Assembly: GCF_001548055.1 (NCBI RefSeq)
Contig: NZ_AP014724.1
Span: 434,001 to 498,000 of the forward strand
Direction: 5' to 3'
Length of the DNA: 64,000 bases
Origin: Sulfurospirillum cavolei
Lineage (GTDB): Bacteria; Campylobacterota; Campylobacteria; Campylobacterales; Sulfurospirillaceae
Part shown: positions 55,754 to 64,000 of the stretch, piece by piece
Position numbering within the stretch: position 1 is the stretch's first letter
Layout of the letters: each line of letters opens with the position of its first letter
Notes under the pieces: generated by a model
Told to the model about the DNA's origin: nothing
Seen by the model: only the letters and a program-made list of their open reading frames with translations
Databases searched by the model: none
Translations under genes and position numbers: made by a program

Positions 55754-56926
55754 TTAGAGCGTTTTGGTGCGTTTTGAATCAAGGGCACTGTAGAGAATGA
55801 TAGCAAGGGCAATCACACTTAAGCTAAGCAGTTGCAAGCTGACCAATGCCCAACCGCCGTGCTCCCAACAGTAAACCCCAATAGCCGTTCCCAGTGCTCC
55901 ACCTAAAAACATCGAGCTCATGTACGCCGTGTTGATGCGGCTGTGGGCTTTTTCATCCAGCGTGTAGATCTGTGCGAGGTTGTTGATTTGCACCGCTTGA
56001 AAGCCGATGTCCAGCAAAAGCGTAGCGATAATGAACGCCGCAAGCGAATCCTCAAACACTTTCATCAAGATAATGCTAACAACGATCATCGCTATGGAGA
56101 GAATTTTGGTAAAGGTTGGATTGATCTTATCGGCGATTTTTCCGATGTAAGGTGCTAGCAGTGCTCCCGCAACGGCAAGAATTCCAAAAAGCCCGATGAC
56201 GTCACTGTTAAAGTTAAACGGTGCAAGCGAGAGTTTAAACGTGAGCGTCGTCCAAAAAGAGCAAAAGACACCAAATAACACGGTGATAAGAAGCGCATTG
56301 GCACGTAAAAGAGCAAAGCGTTTGAGCTGATACACGCATGACGCCAAAAGTGAGCCGTAACTTTGCGAAAAGTGCGGTTCGATGTTCGGTAAGGTTTTGG
56401 CGATGCCGATCATGCAGGCAAAAACCAACACGGATGAGAGCGCAAAGATGCCATGCCAGTTTCCAAACCACTCGGTCACATAACCACTCAGTGTTCGAGC
56501 AAGCAAGATGCCTGTGAGCAGTCCGCTAAAGATGGAACCAACAACTCTGCCTTTGTCTTTGCCGCTCATCGCCGCCGCCATTGGAATGACGATCTGCGCG
56601 GAAACCGCAAAAAGACCCGTAAGAAGGCTCAGTGCATACAGCGCGTAGAGGTTCTCCACAATGCTAAGCCCAACAAGAGAGAGCGCTAAAAGTAGGTGCG
56701 AGATCAACAGCAGTTTTTTACGGTCCATCTTATCGCCCAGAGGGCTTACAAAAAAGAGTCCTAAACCGTAGCCGATTTGTGAAAAGGTGGGCAAGTTTCC
56801 CACCGCCAGTGCGCTTACATGTAAATCTTGAGCGATCGTGTTTAAGATGGGTTGGTTGTAGTAAATGGTTGCGACGTTAATGCCGGCCACCGCTGACATC
56901 ACGTAGATTTGTTTGGGTGAAATCAT
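55754..56926 (-). CDS. MFS transporter, DHA1 (12-helix) type
   Basis: A 390-residue transporter with 12 helices. N-terminal VAGINVATIYYNQPILN is typical of the YgaY/AraJ-like group of sugar or drug efflux proteins, and motif A is FVSPLGDKMDRKKLLLISH. Preceded by AAGGAGAAA. Downstream of an AraC-type gene on the same strand, which may control it. Substrate unknown. Confidence 0.88.
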   Translation of the reverse strand: MISPKQIYVMSAVAGINVATIYYNQPILNTIAQDLHVSALAVGNLPTFSQIGYGLGLFFVSPLGDKMDRKKLLLISHLLLALSLVGLSIVENLYALYALSLLTGLFAVSAQIVIPMAAAMSGKDKGRVVGSIFSGLLTGILLARTLSGYVTEWFGNWHGIFALSSVLVFACMIGIAKTLPNIEPHFSQSYGSLLASCVYQLKRFALLRANALLITVLFGVFCSFWTTLTFKLSLAPFNFNSDVIGLFGILAVAGALLAPYIGKIADKINPTFTKILSIAMIVVSIILMKVFEDSLAAFIIATLLLDIGFQAVQINNLAQIYTLDEKAHSRINTAYMSSMFLGGALGTAIGVYCWEHGGWALVSLQLLSLSVIALAIILYSALDSKRTKTL

Positions 56927-57013
56927 CTTTTTCTCCTTGGTTGAATGCTGATGAAATCATACCAAGTAGAGTCACTTTCTTCGGTGCTAGGTTCAAACAA
57001 AGGATTGCGCAAA

Positions 57014-57898
57014 TCAAACATTTTGAGTTTGTCTATAATTTTGCGGTGTTTGATTGAGCTTCTTTTTGAAAAAGTGGATGAAGTGTGCGGACTCTTCATA
57101 CCCTAACGCATACGCGATGTCGCCTACACTCCACGAAGAGTGCTTGAGCAAGATCTTCGCCTCTTCCAAAACGCGCTCGGCAATGCGCTCCGTGGTCGTC
57201 TTCTCACTGAGCTCTTTGAGCGTTCGGTTGAGGTGATTGGGATGAATGTTGAGAAGCCTTGCAAAATCGCTCGGATTTTTAAGCTCCAGCCTCTCGTAAG
57301 GCGAGGTGATGGGAAACTGGCGCTCTAAGAGTTCGTTAAAGAGTGCATCGATTTTGCGCTTTTTATCGCTTTGCACTTCTGATGTGATAGACGCAGGTTG
57401 CATTTTTAGTGCTATGTGGATGAGTTCTAGCGTTTTGGCGCGCAAAAGATCGTCTTTGTACGCGTAGTCTGAGTTCATCTCCAAAAGCATCTTCTCAAAG
57501 ATCGTCTCCACTTCGTGTGCGCTCTCATCGTTTAGTAAAAAGAGTTTAGGATGCTCAGGGCGGTAGAGTGGGTAACTTCTTAGTGCGCCGTAATGGTGAA
57601 AAAACGCTTCGGTAAAGATACAAAAATAGCCGCACTTTTTCCCATCGAGCGACTCCCAACTGTAAGGCACCAGTGGATCAGAGAACATCAGCGCAAAACG
57701 ATCACTTTGTAGGGTCTTGTCGGCATAATGGACTTTGTGCTTGCCTTTTAAAAAAGTGATCTTAAAATAGTCCTTGCGGCTGTAGGGAATCTGCGCGCAC
57801 TCTTGTCTGGTGAAGACATTAAAGTGCCCGATACCGTTTTCCAGGTTTTGCGGCAGTGGTTTGGCGATGCGTTGGTAAAATGCTTCCAGTGTTTCCAT
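57014..57898 (-). CDS. AraC-family transcriptional regulator
   Basis: A 294-residue regulator: an N-terminal cupin-like sensor (LQSDRFALMFSDPLVPYSWES), then an AraC DNA-binding domain (NPSDFARLLNIHPNHLNRTLKEL and WSVGDIAYALGYEESAHFIHFFKKK). A minus-strand TATAAT (57909-57904) ends five bases before the ATG, so its message is probably leaderless. It is the first gene of the set with two exporters and is the likely controller of them. Confidence 0.88.
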   Translation of the reverse strand: METLEAFYQRIAKPLPQNLENGIGHFNVFTRQECAQIPYSRKDYFKITFLKGKHKVHYADKTLQSDRFALMFSDPLVPYSWESLDGKKCGYFCIFTEAFFHHYGALRSYPLYRPEHPKLFLLNDESAHEVETIFEKMLLEMNSDYAYKDDLLRAKTLELIHIALKMQPASITSEVQSDKKRKIDALFNELLERQFPITSPYERLELKNPSDFARLLNIHPNHLNRTLKELSEKTTTERIAERVLEEAKILLKHSSWSVGDIAYALGYEESAHFIHFFKKKLNQTPQNYRQTQNV

Positions 57899-57903
57899 AC
57901 GTC

Positions 57904-57909
57904 ATTATA
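57904..57909 (-). promoter_or_regulatory. -10 box adjoining the AraC start codon
   Basis: Minus-strand TATAAT is followed by GACGT then ATG. Transcription should begin on or next to the A of the ATG, with no room for a Shine-Dalgarno. Confidence 0.5.
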
Positions 57910-58011
57910 CTCAAAAAGAGCCCGTGCCAAAAGAGGTGATGGTGCAAATTTTTACCTTTTACATGTCAAGAATTGTTCACTAAAAATGCACCCCTTTTGT
58001 TACCAAGTTGA

Positions 58012-58017
58012 TATAAT
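58012..58017 (+). promoter_or_regulatory. -10 box of the PIN-PhoH operon
   Basis: TATAAT after TTGA lies 32 bases upstream of the ATG; GAAAGGAAG is the Shine-Dalgarno. Confidence 0.6.
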
Positions 58018-58048
58018 GTTTGCATACAATTGTGTCGAAAGGAAGCGG

Positions 58049-59446
58049 ATGTCAGTCAAGAAAGTTTACGTGCTCGATACGAACATTATCTTGCACAATA
58101 CCAATTTCATTAAAGAGTTGTGCGACAACGGCAATAACATCATCGTTATCCCCGAAACCGTACTGATCGAACTGGAAGACTTCAAAAAGAACTTTACCGA
58201 ACTGGGCTATCAAGCTCGAAGTTTTGCGAGAATGCTCGCGTCGTGTAAAGTCGTTGAAGTCGATAGCAACGAAGACGTTCGCGTCGTAAAGATGCGTTTT
58301 GAAGATACGATTGCTATTCATCTCTTCTCTAAAAACAGTTACGAATCCGATATGAACGCGACGTTTCTCAACGAATCCAACGACAAGCGCATCGTTGAAG
58401 CGGCCGCGGCGGCAAAAGAGTATTACACAAAATACAAAGTCATTTTTCTCTCCTTAGACGTTTACGCGCGTATGTTCGGACTGTTTCACAACGTGACGGT
58501 CGAATCCTTACGCGAAGATCGAAGCGACGTTCCCGAATTTGAGTTCGTCAAACAGCTCAACGTGGACTCGGCACTCTTTAACACGCTCGATAAAAAGCTG
58601 ATCGGCGAATACGATCCCGAGCATAAAAGCGGCAATTACAGTTACGAATTTATCAGTTCGGACGGAAACAGTGCCCATGCGATCATTTCTCCGGGCGGCA
58701 TTATTCACATGTTAAACGAAGAGCTCGATTTTAGGGGTTTGGAAGTCAAACCGATCAACCTCAAACAAAAGTTTTTTATGAAAGCGTTGCTTTCTAACAT
58801 GTACGACATTCACGTCATCGACGCACGCGCGGGAAGCGGTAAAACCTTGATGGCGTTTGTCGCGGCGATGCGACTGGTGAGCAAAGGCAGTTACGAGAAG
58901 ATCGTCTACGTTCGCAACTCCATCGAAAGCGTCGATAAGGGTGCGGACGTCGGCTATCTTTCCGGCAACGACGAGAAGTTTCGCATCTACAACATGGCAT
59001 TGTACGACACCTTAGAGTTTATCGCCAAGAAGAAGATGAAGCGACGCGACAGTACGCAAGAGCCGCAAATGGCGATCGAGAAAAAAGTGCAAGAGCTCAT
59101 CACCAAATACAACATCGAAAAGCTTTGGCCGGGGGAAGCACGTGGTCGAACGCTCTCCAATGCCATCGTTATTTTAGACGAGTGGCAAAACAGCTCCAAC
59201 AACACGACGCAACTTATCTTGTCGCGTTTGGATAACAACTGTAAAGCCATCGTCATCGGCTCCAACCGTCAAATCGACAATATGTACCTCAATCGGTACA
59301 ATAACGGCTTAACGTCGCTTTTGAAGCAAACCAAAAAAGAGCAGACGCACATCTCTTTGTTTGCCATCGAGCTGGACAAATCGGTACGCGGGAAGTTCTC
59401 GCACTTTGCCGATGAAATTTTCGGAGATACCGATAAACACAAATGA
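58049..59446 (+). CDS. PIN-domain PhoH-family ATPase
   Basis: An N-terminal PIN ribonuclease-like domain (about 1-150, VLDTNIILHN with catalytic Asp, and a further Asp in LSLDVYARM) is joined to a PhoH ATPase. Walker A is DARAGSGKTLM near 261 and Walker B is VILDEWQNSS near 372. Family members (YlaK/PhoH2) unwind and cut RNA. The open frame runs 246 bases further upstream through the promoter, so the ATG with GGAAG is the start (465 residues). It overlaps the next gene by four bases. Confidence 0.92.
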   Translation: MSVKKVYVLDTNIILHNTNFIKELCDNGNNIIVIPETVLIELEDFKKNFTELGYQARSFARMLASCKVVEVDSNEDVRVVKMRFEDTIAIHLFSKNSYESDMNATFLNESNDKRIVEAAAAAKEYYTKYKVIFLSLDVYARMFGLFHNVTVESLREDRSDVPEFEFVKQLNVDSALFNTLDKKLIGEYDPEHKSGNYSYEFISSDGNSAHAIISPGGIIHMLNEELDFRGLEVKPINLKQKFFMKALLSNMYDIHVIDARAGSGKTLMAFVAAMRLVSKGSYEKIVYVRNSIESVDKGADVGYLSGNDEKFRIYNMALYDTLEFIAKKKMKRRDSTQEPQMAIEKKVQELITKYNIEKLWPGEARGRTLSNAIVILDEWQNSSNNTTQLILSRLDNNCKAIVIGSNRQIDNMYLNRYNNGLTSLLKQTKKEQTHISLFAIELDKSVRGKFSHFADEIFGDTDKHK

Positions 59447-60216
59447 CCAAATATTCGTTTGCCCATGAAGACGAGGTTGTCTCGTTTCGTTCTATCTTTA
59501 TTTCCGATGTTCACTTGGGCACGCGTTTTTCGCAAGCAGGCGAATTGTTGGAGTTTTTCAGACGCACGCAGTGTGAAAATCTCTATTTAGTCGGAGACAT
59601 TATCGACGGTTGGGCGATGAGGCGAAAACTCAAATGGGCGCAATCGCATTCAGACGTGATTCAAAAAATTTTGAGAAAAGCCCGAAAAGGCACGAACGTC
59701 TACTACATCACGGGCAATCACGACGACTTTTTGCGCTCGTTTTTGCCTTTGGGCTTGGGCGATTCGATTCGTATTTGCGACGAAGCGGAGTATATCGGGC
59801 TCAATCAAAAGCGTTATTTCATCACGCACGGCGATTTTTTCGACAGCGTGACGATGACCAAACGGTGGTTGGCGATTTTGGGAGATATGGGGTATGATTT
59901 ACTGCTCAACATCAACCAAATCCTCAATTGGTTCCGTAAAAAAATGCGCTACCACCGTCATTGGTCACTCTCCAAATACGTCAAAGACCATGTCAAAAGT
60001 TCCGTTTCGTTCATTACCGATTTTGAGTCGATCTTAAGCGAGCATGCTAAACGCCACCGTTACGATGGGGTTATTTGCGGGCACATTCACAAAGCCGAAA
60101 TTCGCACTATCGACGGTATCGAGTACCTCAATTGCGGCGATTGGGTTGAGTCGTGTACGGCGATCGTCGAGACGCTTGAGGGCGAATTTAGGATTATTCG
60201 ATGGCTGGGGCACTAA
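59443..60216 (+). CDS. UDP-2,3-diacylglucosamine diphosphatase-like phosphoesterase
   Basis: A calcineurin-type metallophosphoesterase of 257 residues. Metal motifs: SDVHLGT, GDIIDGW, GNHDD, THGDFFD and GHIHKAE. The pattern resembles LpxH/LpxH2-type enzymes that cleave UDP-diacylglucosamine to lipid X in lipid A synthesis, but other substrates are possible. It overlaps both neighbours (PhoH by 4 and patatin by 16 bases). Confidence 0.86.
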   Translation: MTKYSFAHEDEVVSFRSIFISDVHLGTRFSQAGELLEFFRRTQCENLYLVGDIIDGWAMRRKLKWAQSHSDVIQKILRKARKGTNVYYITGNHDDFLRSFLPLGLGDSIRICDEAEYIGLNQKRYFITHGDFFDSVTMTKRWLAILGDMGYDLLLNINQILNWFRKKMRYHRHWSLSKYVKDHVKSSVSFITDFESILSEHAKRHRYDGVICGHIHKAEIRTIDGIEYLNCGDWVESCTAIVETLEGEFRIIRWLGH

Positions 60217-60974
60217 GCGTATCTTTAGCACTCTCCGGCGGTGCGGCACGGGGCGCGTTTCATCTAGGCGTGATTGCGGCGTTGCAGCGTCACGACGTTC
60301 ATATCGCCGCGATTTCAGGCACGAGTATCGGCGCGGTCGTCGGAGTCGGAATCGCTTCGGGGATGAGCGCGTTTGATCTGATACGCTTGTTTAAAAGCGA
60401 TGCCTTTCGGGCGGTTTTCGGTTTCAATTATTTTCGCAGAGGTCTTTTACGAATTGACGAAAAAGCGGCGATTTTACGTGAAATCGCACCGATTGAGCGG
60501 CTGGAAGATATGCCGATTCCGATGTTTATTACCTGCGTCGACCTGCTTAGCGGTAACAAAGTCTGTTTTTCCCAAGGCGAAGCGACCAAGCTTGCCGTTG
60601 CGAGCTCCGCACTTTTTCCGATCTTCCGTCCGATCGCGTACGAGAACTACATGTTAATCGACGGAGGCTTTATGGACAACCTTCCGATCTCGCCTCTTTT
60701 GGAGTTGGAGTATCCGATCGTGAGCGTCAACCTTCATCCGATCGACGCGAAAGCCAAACACGATCTGCATTCGATTTTAAAAAGAGCACTCTTTTTGGCG
60801 TTTACGGCACCGGTTCAAGCGCAAATCGCTAAAAGCGATCTTTACGTGAGCGACCCTTCGCTTTCAAACTTTGGATTGTTTACTTTTAGCGAAATGATGC
60901 GTTGTTTTGAGCTAGGATACCGTGTCGGAAGTGAATCTATTTTGACTTTTATGGAGCAACAAAGTATAATCTAA
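60201..60974 (+). CDS. patatin-like phospholipase
   Basis: A 257-residue patatin fold with oxyanion GGAARGAFHLG, nucleophile Ser in GTSIGAVVG and catalytic Asp in DGGFMDNLP. Probably a cytosolic serine lipase acting on membrane lipids (RssA-like). No signal peptide. The start lies 16 bases inside the phosphoesterase gene. Confidence 0.9.
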   Translation: MAGALSVSLALSGGAARGAFHLGVIAALQRHDVHIAAISGTSIGAVVGVGIASGMSAFDLIRLFKSDAFRAVFGFNYFRRGLLRIDEKAAILREIAPIERLEDMPIPMFITCVDLLSGNKVCFSQGEATKLAVASSALFPIFRPIAYENYMLIDGGFMDNLPISPLLELEYPIVSVNLHPIDAKAKHDLHSILKRALFLAFTAPVQAQIAKSDLYVSDPSLSNFGLFTFSEMMRCFELGYRVGSESILTFMEQQSII

Positions 60975-60997
60975 CGTTTTTAAGAGAAGGAAAAGAG

Positions 60998-61696
60998 ATG
61001 ACAAGCAAAGAGTATTTATTTCAAATGTTCTCCCTCCAGCAAAAACTGAACGATGAGACCAACGGCATCGGCTGGGAAAACGGATATACCAAACACAACC
61101 GCCTGATTAACTGGAAACGATGTATTTACATGGAGTGCGCGGAGCTCATCGATAGTTTTAGTTGGAAACATTGGAAGAACATCAACAAAGAGACCGATTG
61201 GGATAACGTGACGGTTGAGATCGTCGATATTTGGCATTTTGTGATGAGTTTATTGCTGGAAGAGTATAAAACCAATCTCAAAGGCGATTTGGATCAGCTG
61301 ATCCATGACGTACTCGACGTTCAAGGTTTTGAAGCGTTTACGAAAGAGCCGTTGTTGACCGCTTCGACCGATCCGATGGAGCTGATCAACGACATCGAGA
61401 GTATCGTCCACGAGATGACGGGATTTGACGTTGATTTGTTCGACGGACTGCTTCGTAAGTATTTTGCGTTGGCACGTAAATGCGGTATCAATCTCAAAGT
61501 TCTGTACAAATTTTACGTTGCCAAAAACGTCTTAAACCAATTTAGACAAGACCACGGTTACAAAGAGGGAAGCTATAAAAAAGTGTGGAACGGCAAAGAA
61601 GATAACGAAGTGATGCTCTCTTTTTTAGACGCCCAAGACGTTCCGGGCACGGAAGCCCTTTACAAACGACTCGAAAAGGCTTACGCGAAAGCTTAA
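60998..61696 (+). CDS. dut: dimeric dUTP diphosphatase
   Basis: A 232-residue all-alpha dUTPase of the dimeric type found in Campylobacter and trypanosomes. The metal-binding helices are MECAELIDSFSWKHWK and VTVEIVDIWHFVMSLLLEE, with a later KNVLNQFRQDHGYKEGSYKK substrate motif. It hydrolyses dUTP (and dUDP) to limit uracil in DNA. AGAAGGAAA precedes the ATG. Probably in the PhoH operon or from its own weak promoter. Confidence 0.92.
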   Translation: MTSKEYLFQMFSLQQKLNDETNGIGWENGYTKHNRLINWKRCIYMECAELIDSFSWKHWKNINKETDWDNVTVEIVDIWHFVMSLLLEEYKTNLKGDLDQLIHDVLDVQGFEAFTKEPLLTASTDPMELINDIESIVHEMTGFDVDLFDGLLRKYFALARKCGINLKVLYKFYVAKNVLNQFRQDHGYKEGSYKKVWNGKEDNEVMLSFLDAQDVPGTEALYKRLEKAYAKA

Positions 61697-62241
61697 GCCT
61701 GATTGTAAACGATACTTCTACTTTTGGGAGTTTCCAAAAATTCGATATGGGAAACTTCCACCCCTAAACGGCTCATTTTTTGCGAAACGATCCCCAAAAG
61801 CCACGTCGAGATATTTTCGCTCGTCGGCACGAAATCAACGATAATATAACCGTCATAAAGCTCTACGATAAAAGAGGGCTCGTCTTTGACGCGGGTAAGA
61901 TCGGGAATTTTATAGCCCGCTTCATGCTCGATGAGGTGCTGCTTATCGGCAAAATGAGGCAACAAAGTCTCAAACAGCGGATCGTGAATATCGATGATAA
62001 ATTTATGATCGAGCGTGTCGTCTAAAAAGCGTTTAAACCAATTGAGATGATGAAAGTCGGTCACCATACCGTCTTGAAGCTTCGTACTTTGAAGGTAAAC
62101 GACGATTTTCCCTTGGTGTCCGTGCAAATGACGGCACGCCAAACACCCCGTAAGCGCAAACTCCGAATCGAGCTGCTGCGACCAAACACGGTGTCCGTAA
62201 CAAAAATCGAACTCTTTACTGATTTGCCATAGCATGAACAT
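61693..62241 (-). CDS. queD: 6-carboxytetrahydropterin synthase
   Basis: QueD makes 6-carboxytetrahydropterin from dihydroneopterin triphosphate for queuosine and other 7-deazaguanines. Zinc ligands are His in CYGHRVWS and in HLHGHQGKI, with the catalytic Cys in LTGCLACRHLHGH. The 182 residues are longer than E. coli QueD. A second ATG two codons in (62235) is an alternative start. It converges on dut by four bases. Confidence 0.9.
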   Translation of the reverse strand: MFMLWQISKEFDFCYGHRVWSQQLDSEFALTGCLACRHLHGHQGKIVVYLQSTKLQDGMVTDFHHLNWFKRFLDDTLDHKFIIDIHDPLFETLLPHFADKQHLIEHEAGYKIPDLTRVKDEPSFIVELYDGYIIVDFVPTSENISTWLLGIVSQKMSRLGVEVSHIEFLETPKSRSIVYNQA

Positions 62242-62358
62242 GTCACCTTATTTTAAAGTAAGAAATGATACCCAAAAAGAGATATAAAGAAAATTTTTGA
62301 CGTGCTTTTTAGTGAAAATAGACTATGATAAAAGTATCAAAATGAGAGAAAGAGCGGT

Positions 62359-62937
62359 ATGTTAAACGTCGTTGAAATATTTTATTCTATTCAGGGCGAG
62401 GGTGCGCAAGTCGGCGTGCCTTGCGTTTTTATTCGCTTGCACGGGTGCAATTTGGCGTGTTCTTTTTGCGACGAGGAGCTTCATAAAGGTGCGTACGAGC
62501 GTTTGACGTTTGAGGCGGTTTTGGAGCGCATCGCCGCGTATCCTTCCAAAAACGTCATTATTACCGGAGGCGAGCCGAGTTTATACGATCTTCGCGATTT
62601 TATCGCCGTGTTGCATTCTCACATGTACCGCGTCGGCGTCGAGACGAACGGGTATAATTTCGCGCATATCGCCGATGCCGATTGGATCACGTACAGCCCG
62701 AAAGATTGGGACGCGATCGCTCTAAGCGGTTACGACGAGATCAAGTTTGTGGTCGACAAGGACGCTTCGGTGGAAAAAATTGCGGCGTTTCAAAGCGATA
62801 AAGCGATGTTCATTCAACCGCAAAACAAGCCGCACGCGCCTGACATGTCAAACGTTCGTTTTTGCCTCGAGTTTGTGATGCAACACCCTCAATTTACGTT
62901 TAGTGCGCAGTTGCACAAATTTTTAGGAGTCGAGTAA
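62359..62937 (+). CDS. queE: 7-carboxy-7-deazaguanine synthase
   Basis: A small radical-SAM enzyme that closes the deazaguanine ring. The cluster cysteines are C30, C34 and C37 in HGCNLACSFC. FSIQGEGAQVG-type start (FYSIQGEGAQVGVPC) and ITGGEPSLYD are typical. The length of 192 residues belongs to the short QueE type. It overlaps queC by one base. Confidence 0.94.
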   Translation: MLNVVEIFYSIQGEGAQVGVPCVFIRLHGCNLACSFCDEELHKGAYERLTFEAVLERIAAYPSKNVIITGGEPSLYDLRDFIAVLHSHMYRVGVETNGYNFAHIADADWITYSPKDWDAIALSGYDEIKFVVDKDASVEKIAAFQSDKAMFIQPQNKPHAPDMSNVRFCLEFVMQHPQFTFSAQLHKFLGVE

Positions 62938-63605
62938 TGAAAAAAGCTTTGGTCGTTTTTAGCGGAGGACAAGACAGCACGACCTGCCTTGGATGGGCGA
63001 AAAATCGTTTTGATTACGTCGAGACGATTACGTTTGATTACGGGCAAAAGCACCGTGTCGAAATCGCGCAGGCGCAAAAGATCGCCGAAATCTTACATGT
63101 TAAAAATACGGTACTGAGTTTAGATGCTTTTTCACAGCTCAACGACTCGGCGTTGATCGATGCGACGCAAGACATTAGCGCGCATCACAAAACGCACACC
63201 AACCTTCCCGCCTCGTTCGTGCCCAACCGCAACGCCATTTTCTTTACGCTAGCGCATGCATTTGCCCAAAAACAAGGCATCGAGCATTTGGTCATCGGCG
63301 TCAATCAGACCGATTATTCGGGCTATCCCGATTGCAGGGAGCCGTTTGTAAAGGCTCTTGAGCTTGCTCTTAATCTTGGCAGTGAAGCGTCCATCACGTT
63401 TCATTACCCTTTGATGCATCTCACCAAAGCCGAAACCTTTGCGCTTTCCCATGAAGAGGGCGTTTTAGACTTGGTCATCGATGAGTCGCATACGTGCTAC
63501 AACGGCGTGCATACGCACAAACACGCATGGGGTTACGGGTGCGGCGAATGCCCCGCATGCGTGCTACGAAAACAAGGGTTTGAGGCGTTTTGCAAAGGCC
63601 GATAA
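62937..63605 (+). CDS. queC: 7-cyano-7-deazaguanine synthase
   Basis: QueC converts 7-carboxy-7-deazaguanine to preQ0 with ATP and ammonia. The PP-loop is VVFSGGQDSTT near residue 8. The zinc cysteines are in the C-terminal SHTCYNG and YGCGECPACVLR. The length of 222 residues is normal. With queD and queE it completes preQ0 synthesis from the pterin precursor. A TTACATGTAA palindrome follows at 63610-63619. Confidence 0.96.
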   Translation: MKKALVVFSGGQDSTTCLGWAKNRFDYVETITFDYGQKHRVEIAQAQKIAEILHVKNTVLSLDAFSQLNDSALIDATQDISAHHKTHTNLPASFVPNRNAIFFTLAHAFAQKQGIEHLVIGVNQTDYSGYPDCREPFVKALELALNLGSEASITFHYPLMHLTKAETFALSHEEGVLDLVIDESHTCYNGVHTHKHAWGYGCGECPACVLRKQGFEAFCKGR

Positions 63606-63660
63606 AGCTTTACATGTAAGCGTTAAAAAAGTACAATCAGTAAAAAATAAAGGCAAAGCC

Positions 63661-64000
63661 ATGAGCGATACTCTTTTGCGTTTTAGGCAGCGATTTTCCA
63701 ATTATGAGAAGTCTCTCAGACAGCTTAAAATGACCGTGGAAAAAGAGAGCCTCAATGAGATCGAAAAAGCGGGACTTATCCAGTTTTTTGAAGTCGGCTT
63801 TGAGCTAGCATGGAAAGTGATGAAAGACTACCTCATGGCGGAAGGCTATGAGGTCAAAAGTCCCCGTGAGAGCATCAAGCAAGCTTTTCAATACGGACTC
63901 ATCGACGATGGCGCATTGTGGCTTGAAGCCCTTGAAAAACGCAACCTTAGTGCGCACACGTATGATGAAAGCATTTTAGATGAACTTGAAACGCTCATCG
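63661..64000 (+). CDS. HI0074-family nucleotidyltransferase substrate-binding protein (partial)
   Basis: An open frame from ATG with AAAGG upstream runs off the window (113 codons visible). The helical sequence with EKAGLIQFFEVGFELAWKVM and LEALEKRNLSAHTYDE matches the HI0074 family. These are the four-helix partners of minimal MNT nucleotidyltransferases, often as HEPN/MNT toxin-antitoxin-like pairs. The partner gene is expected just beyond the window. Confidence 0.82.
   Translation, partial: MSDTLLRFRQRFSNYEKSLRQLKMTVEKESLNEIEKAGLIQFFEVGFELAWKVMKDYLMAEGYEVKSPRESIKQAFQYGLIDDGALWLEALEKRNLSAHTYDESILDELETLI

Noticed and set aside
57803..58048. N-terminal extension of the PIN-PhoH gene
   Set aside because: It crosses a TATAAT promoter and the AraC gene; the PIN domain begins at the ATG at 58049.

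Overview
The window looks like part of a chromosome of a Sulfurospirillum-like member of the Campylobacterota (Epsilonproteobacteria). The evidence is gene order and gene content. The runs murE/panD/ybaB/PDZ/ispA/tkt and purA/fliJ-like/motE-like/DUF507/carA/membrane protein/two-component pair/ccoNOQP/addB/addA/rplM/rpsI follow, as far as I remember, the order of the Campylobacter jejuni Cj1640-1645 and Cj1498c-1476c regions. A cadF-like OmpA protein, a HAD phosphatase and a single-chain pyruvate:flavodoxin oxidoreductase follow at 39-46 kb, again as in C. jejuni. The organism has a meso-diaminopimelate cell wall (MurE DNPR motif). Its respiration is microaerobic (cbb3 oxidase), with anaerobic carbon metabolism (PFOR), chemotaxis and flagella. 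No tRNA, rRNA, CRISPR array or complete insertion sequence was seen.

Layout: 1-7.3 kb cell-wall, pantothenate, isoprenoid and pentose-phosphate genes on the plus strand. 7.4-9.3 kb one chemoreceptor on the minus strand. 9.4-15.4 kb aminotransferase, hisZ, purA, flagellar-type coiled-coil proteins, DUF507 and carA. 15.4-22.9 kb a TauE/SafE-like membrane protein, a soluble PAS kinase with its OmpR-type regulator, then ccoNOQP with small accessory membrane proteins, ended by a terminator. 22.9-28.1 kb the AddAB helicase-nuclease. 28.1-28.9 kb ribosomal proteins L13 and S9. 29-37.3 kb is an accessory block: a broken AT-rich membrane gene, purT, a ClC channel, DUF523, a YqhD-like dehydrogenase divergent from a YqhC-like AraC regulator, a transglutaminase, YciI, YjbR and Tag. 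37.3-37.7 kb is non-coding with a candidate small RNA. 37.7-46.4 kb oligopeptide-binding protein, OmpA/CadF, MscS, DUF4197, HAD and PFOR. 46.4-52.3 kb an FTR-rhodanese fusion, Na/Pi transporter, luxS and sstT. 52.3-57.9 kb a second accessory block (flavin-binding protein, rhodanese, bacteriohemerythrin, two MFS exporters, AraC regulator). 58-61.7 kb an overlapping PIN-PhoH / LpxH-like / patatin / dUTPase operon. 61.7-63.6 kb queD, queE and queC for 7-deazaguanine (queuosine) precursor synthesis. The window ends inside an HI0074-type nucleotidyltransferase partner.

The most unusual feature is a 10-bp palindrome, TTACATGTAA, present about 20 times in genes and between genes. Roughly ten further sites keep only TTACATGT. 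It is densest in addAB and the accessory blocks. Other points of interest are a candidate small RNA with an anti-Shine-Dalgarno stretch (about 37465-37548), two predicted leaderless genes, a membrane gene with only an ATC as plausible start, an amber-interrupted membrane gene, and two arrays of tandem hairpins. Several gene starts given here are shorter than the longest open frame because a Shine-Dalgarno sequence or operon overlap supports the internal start.
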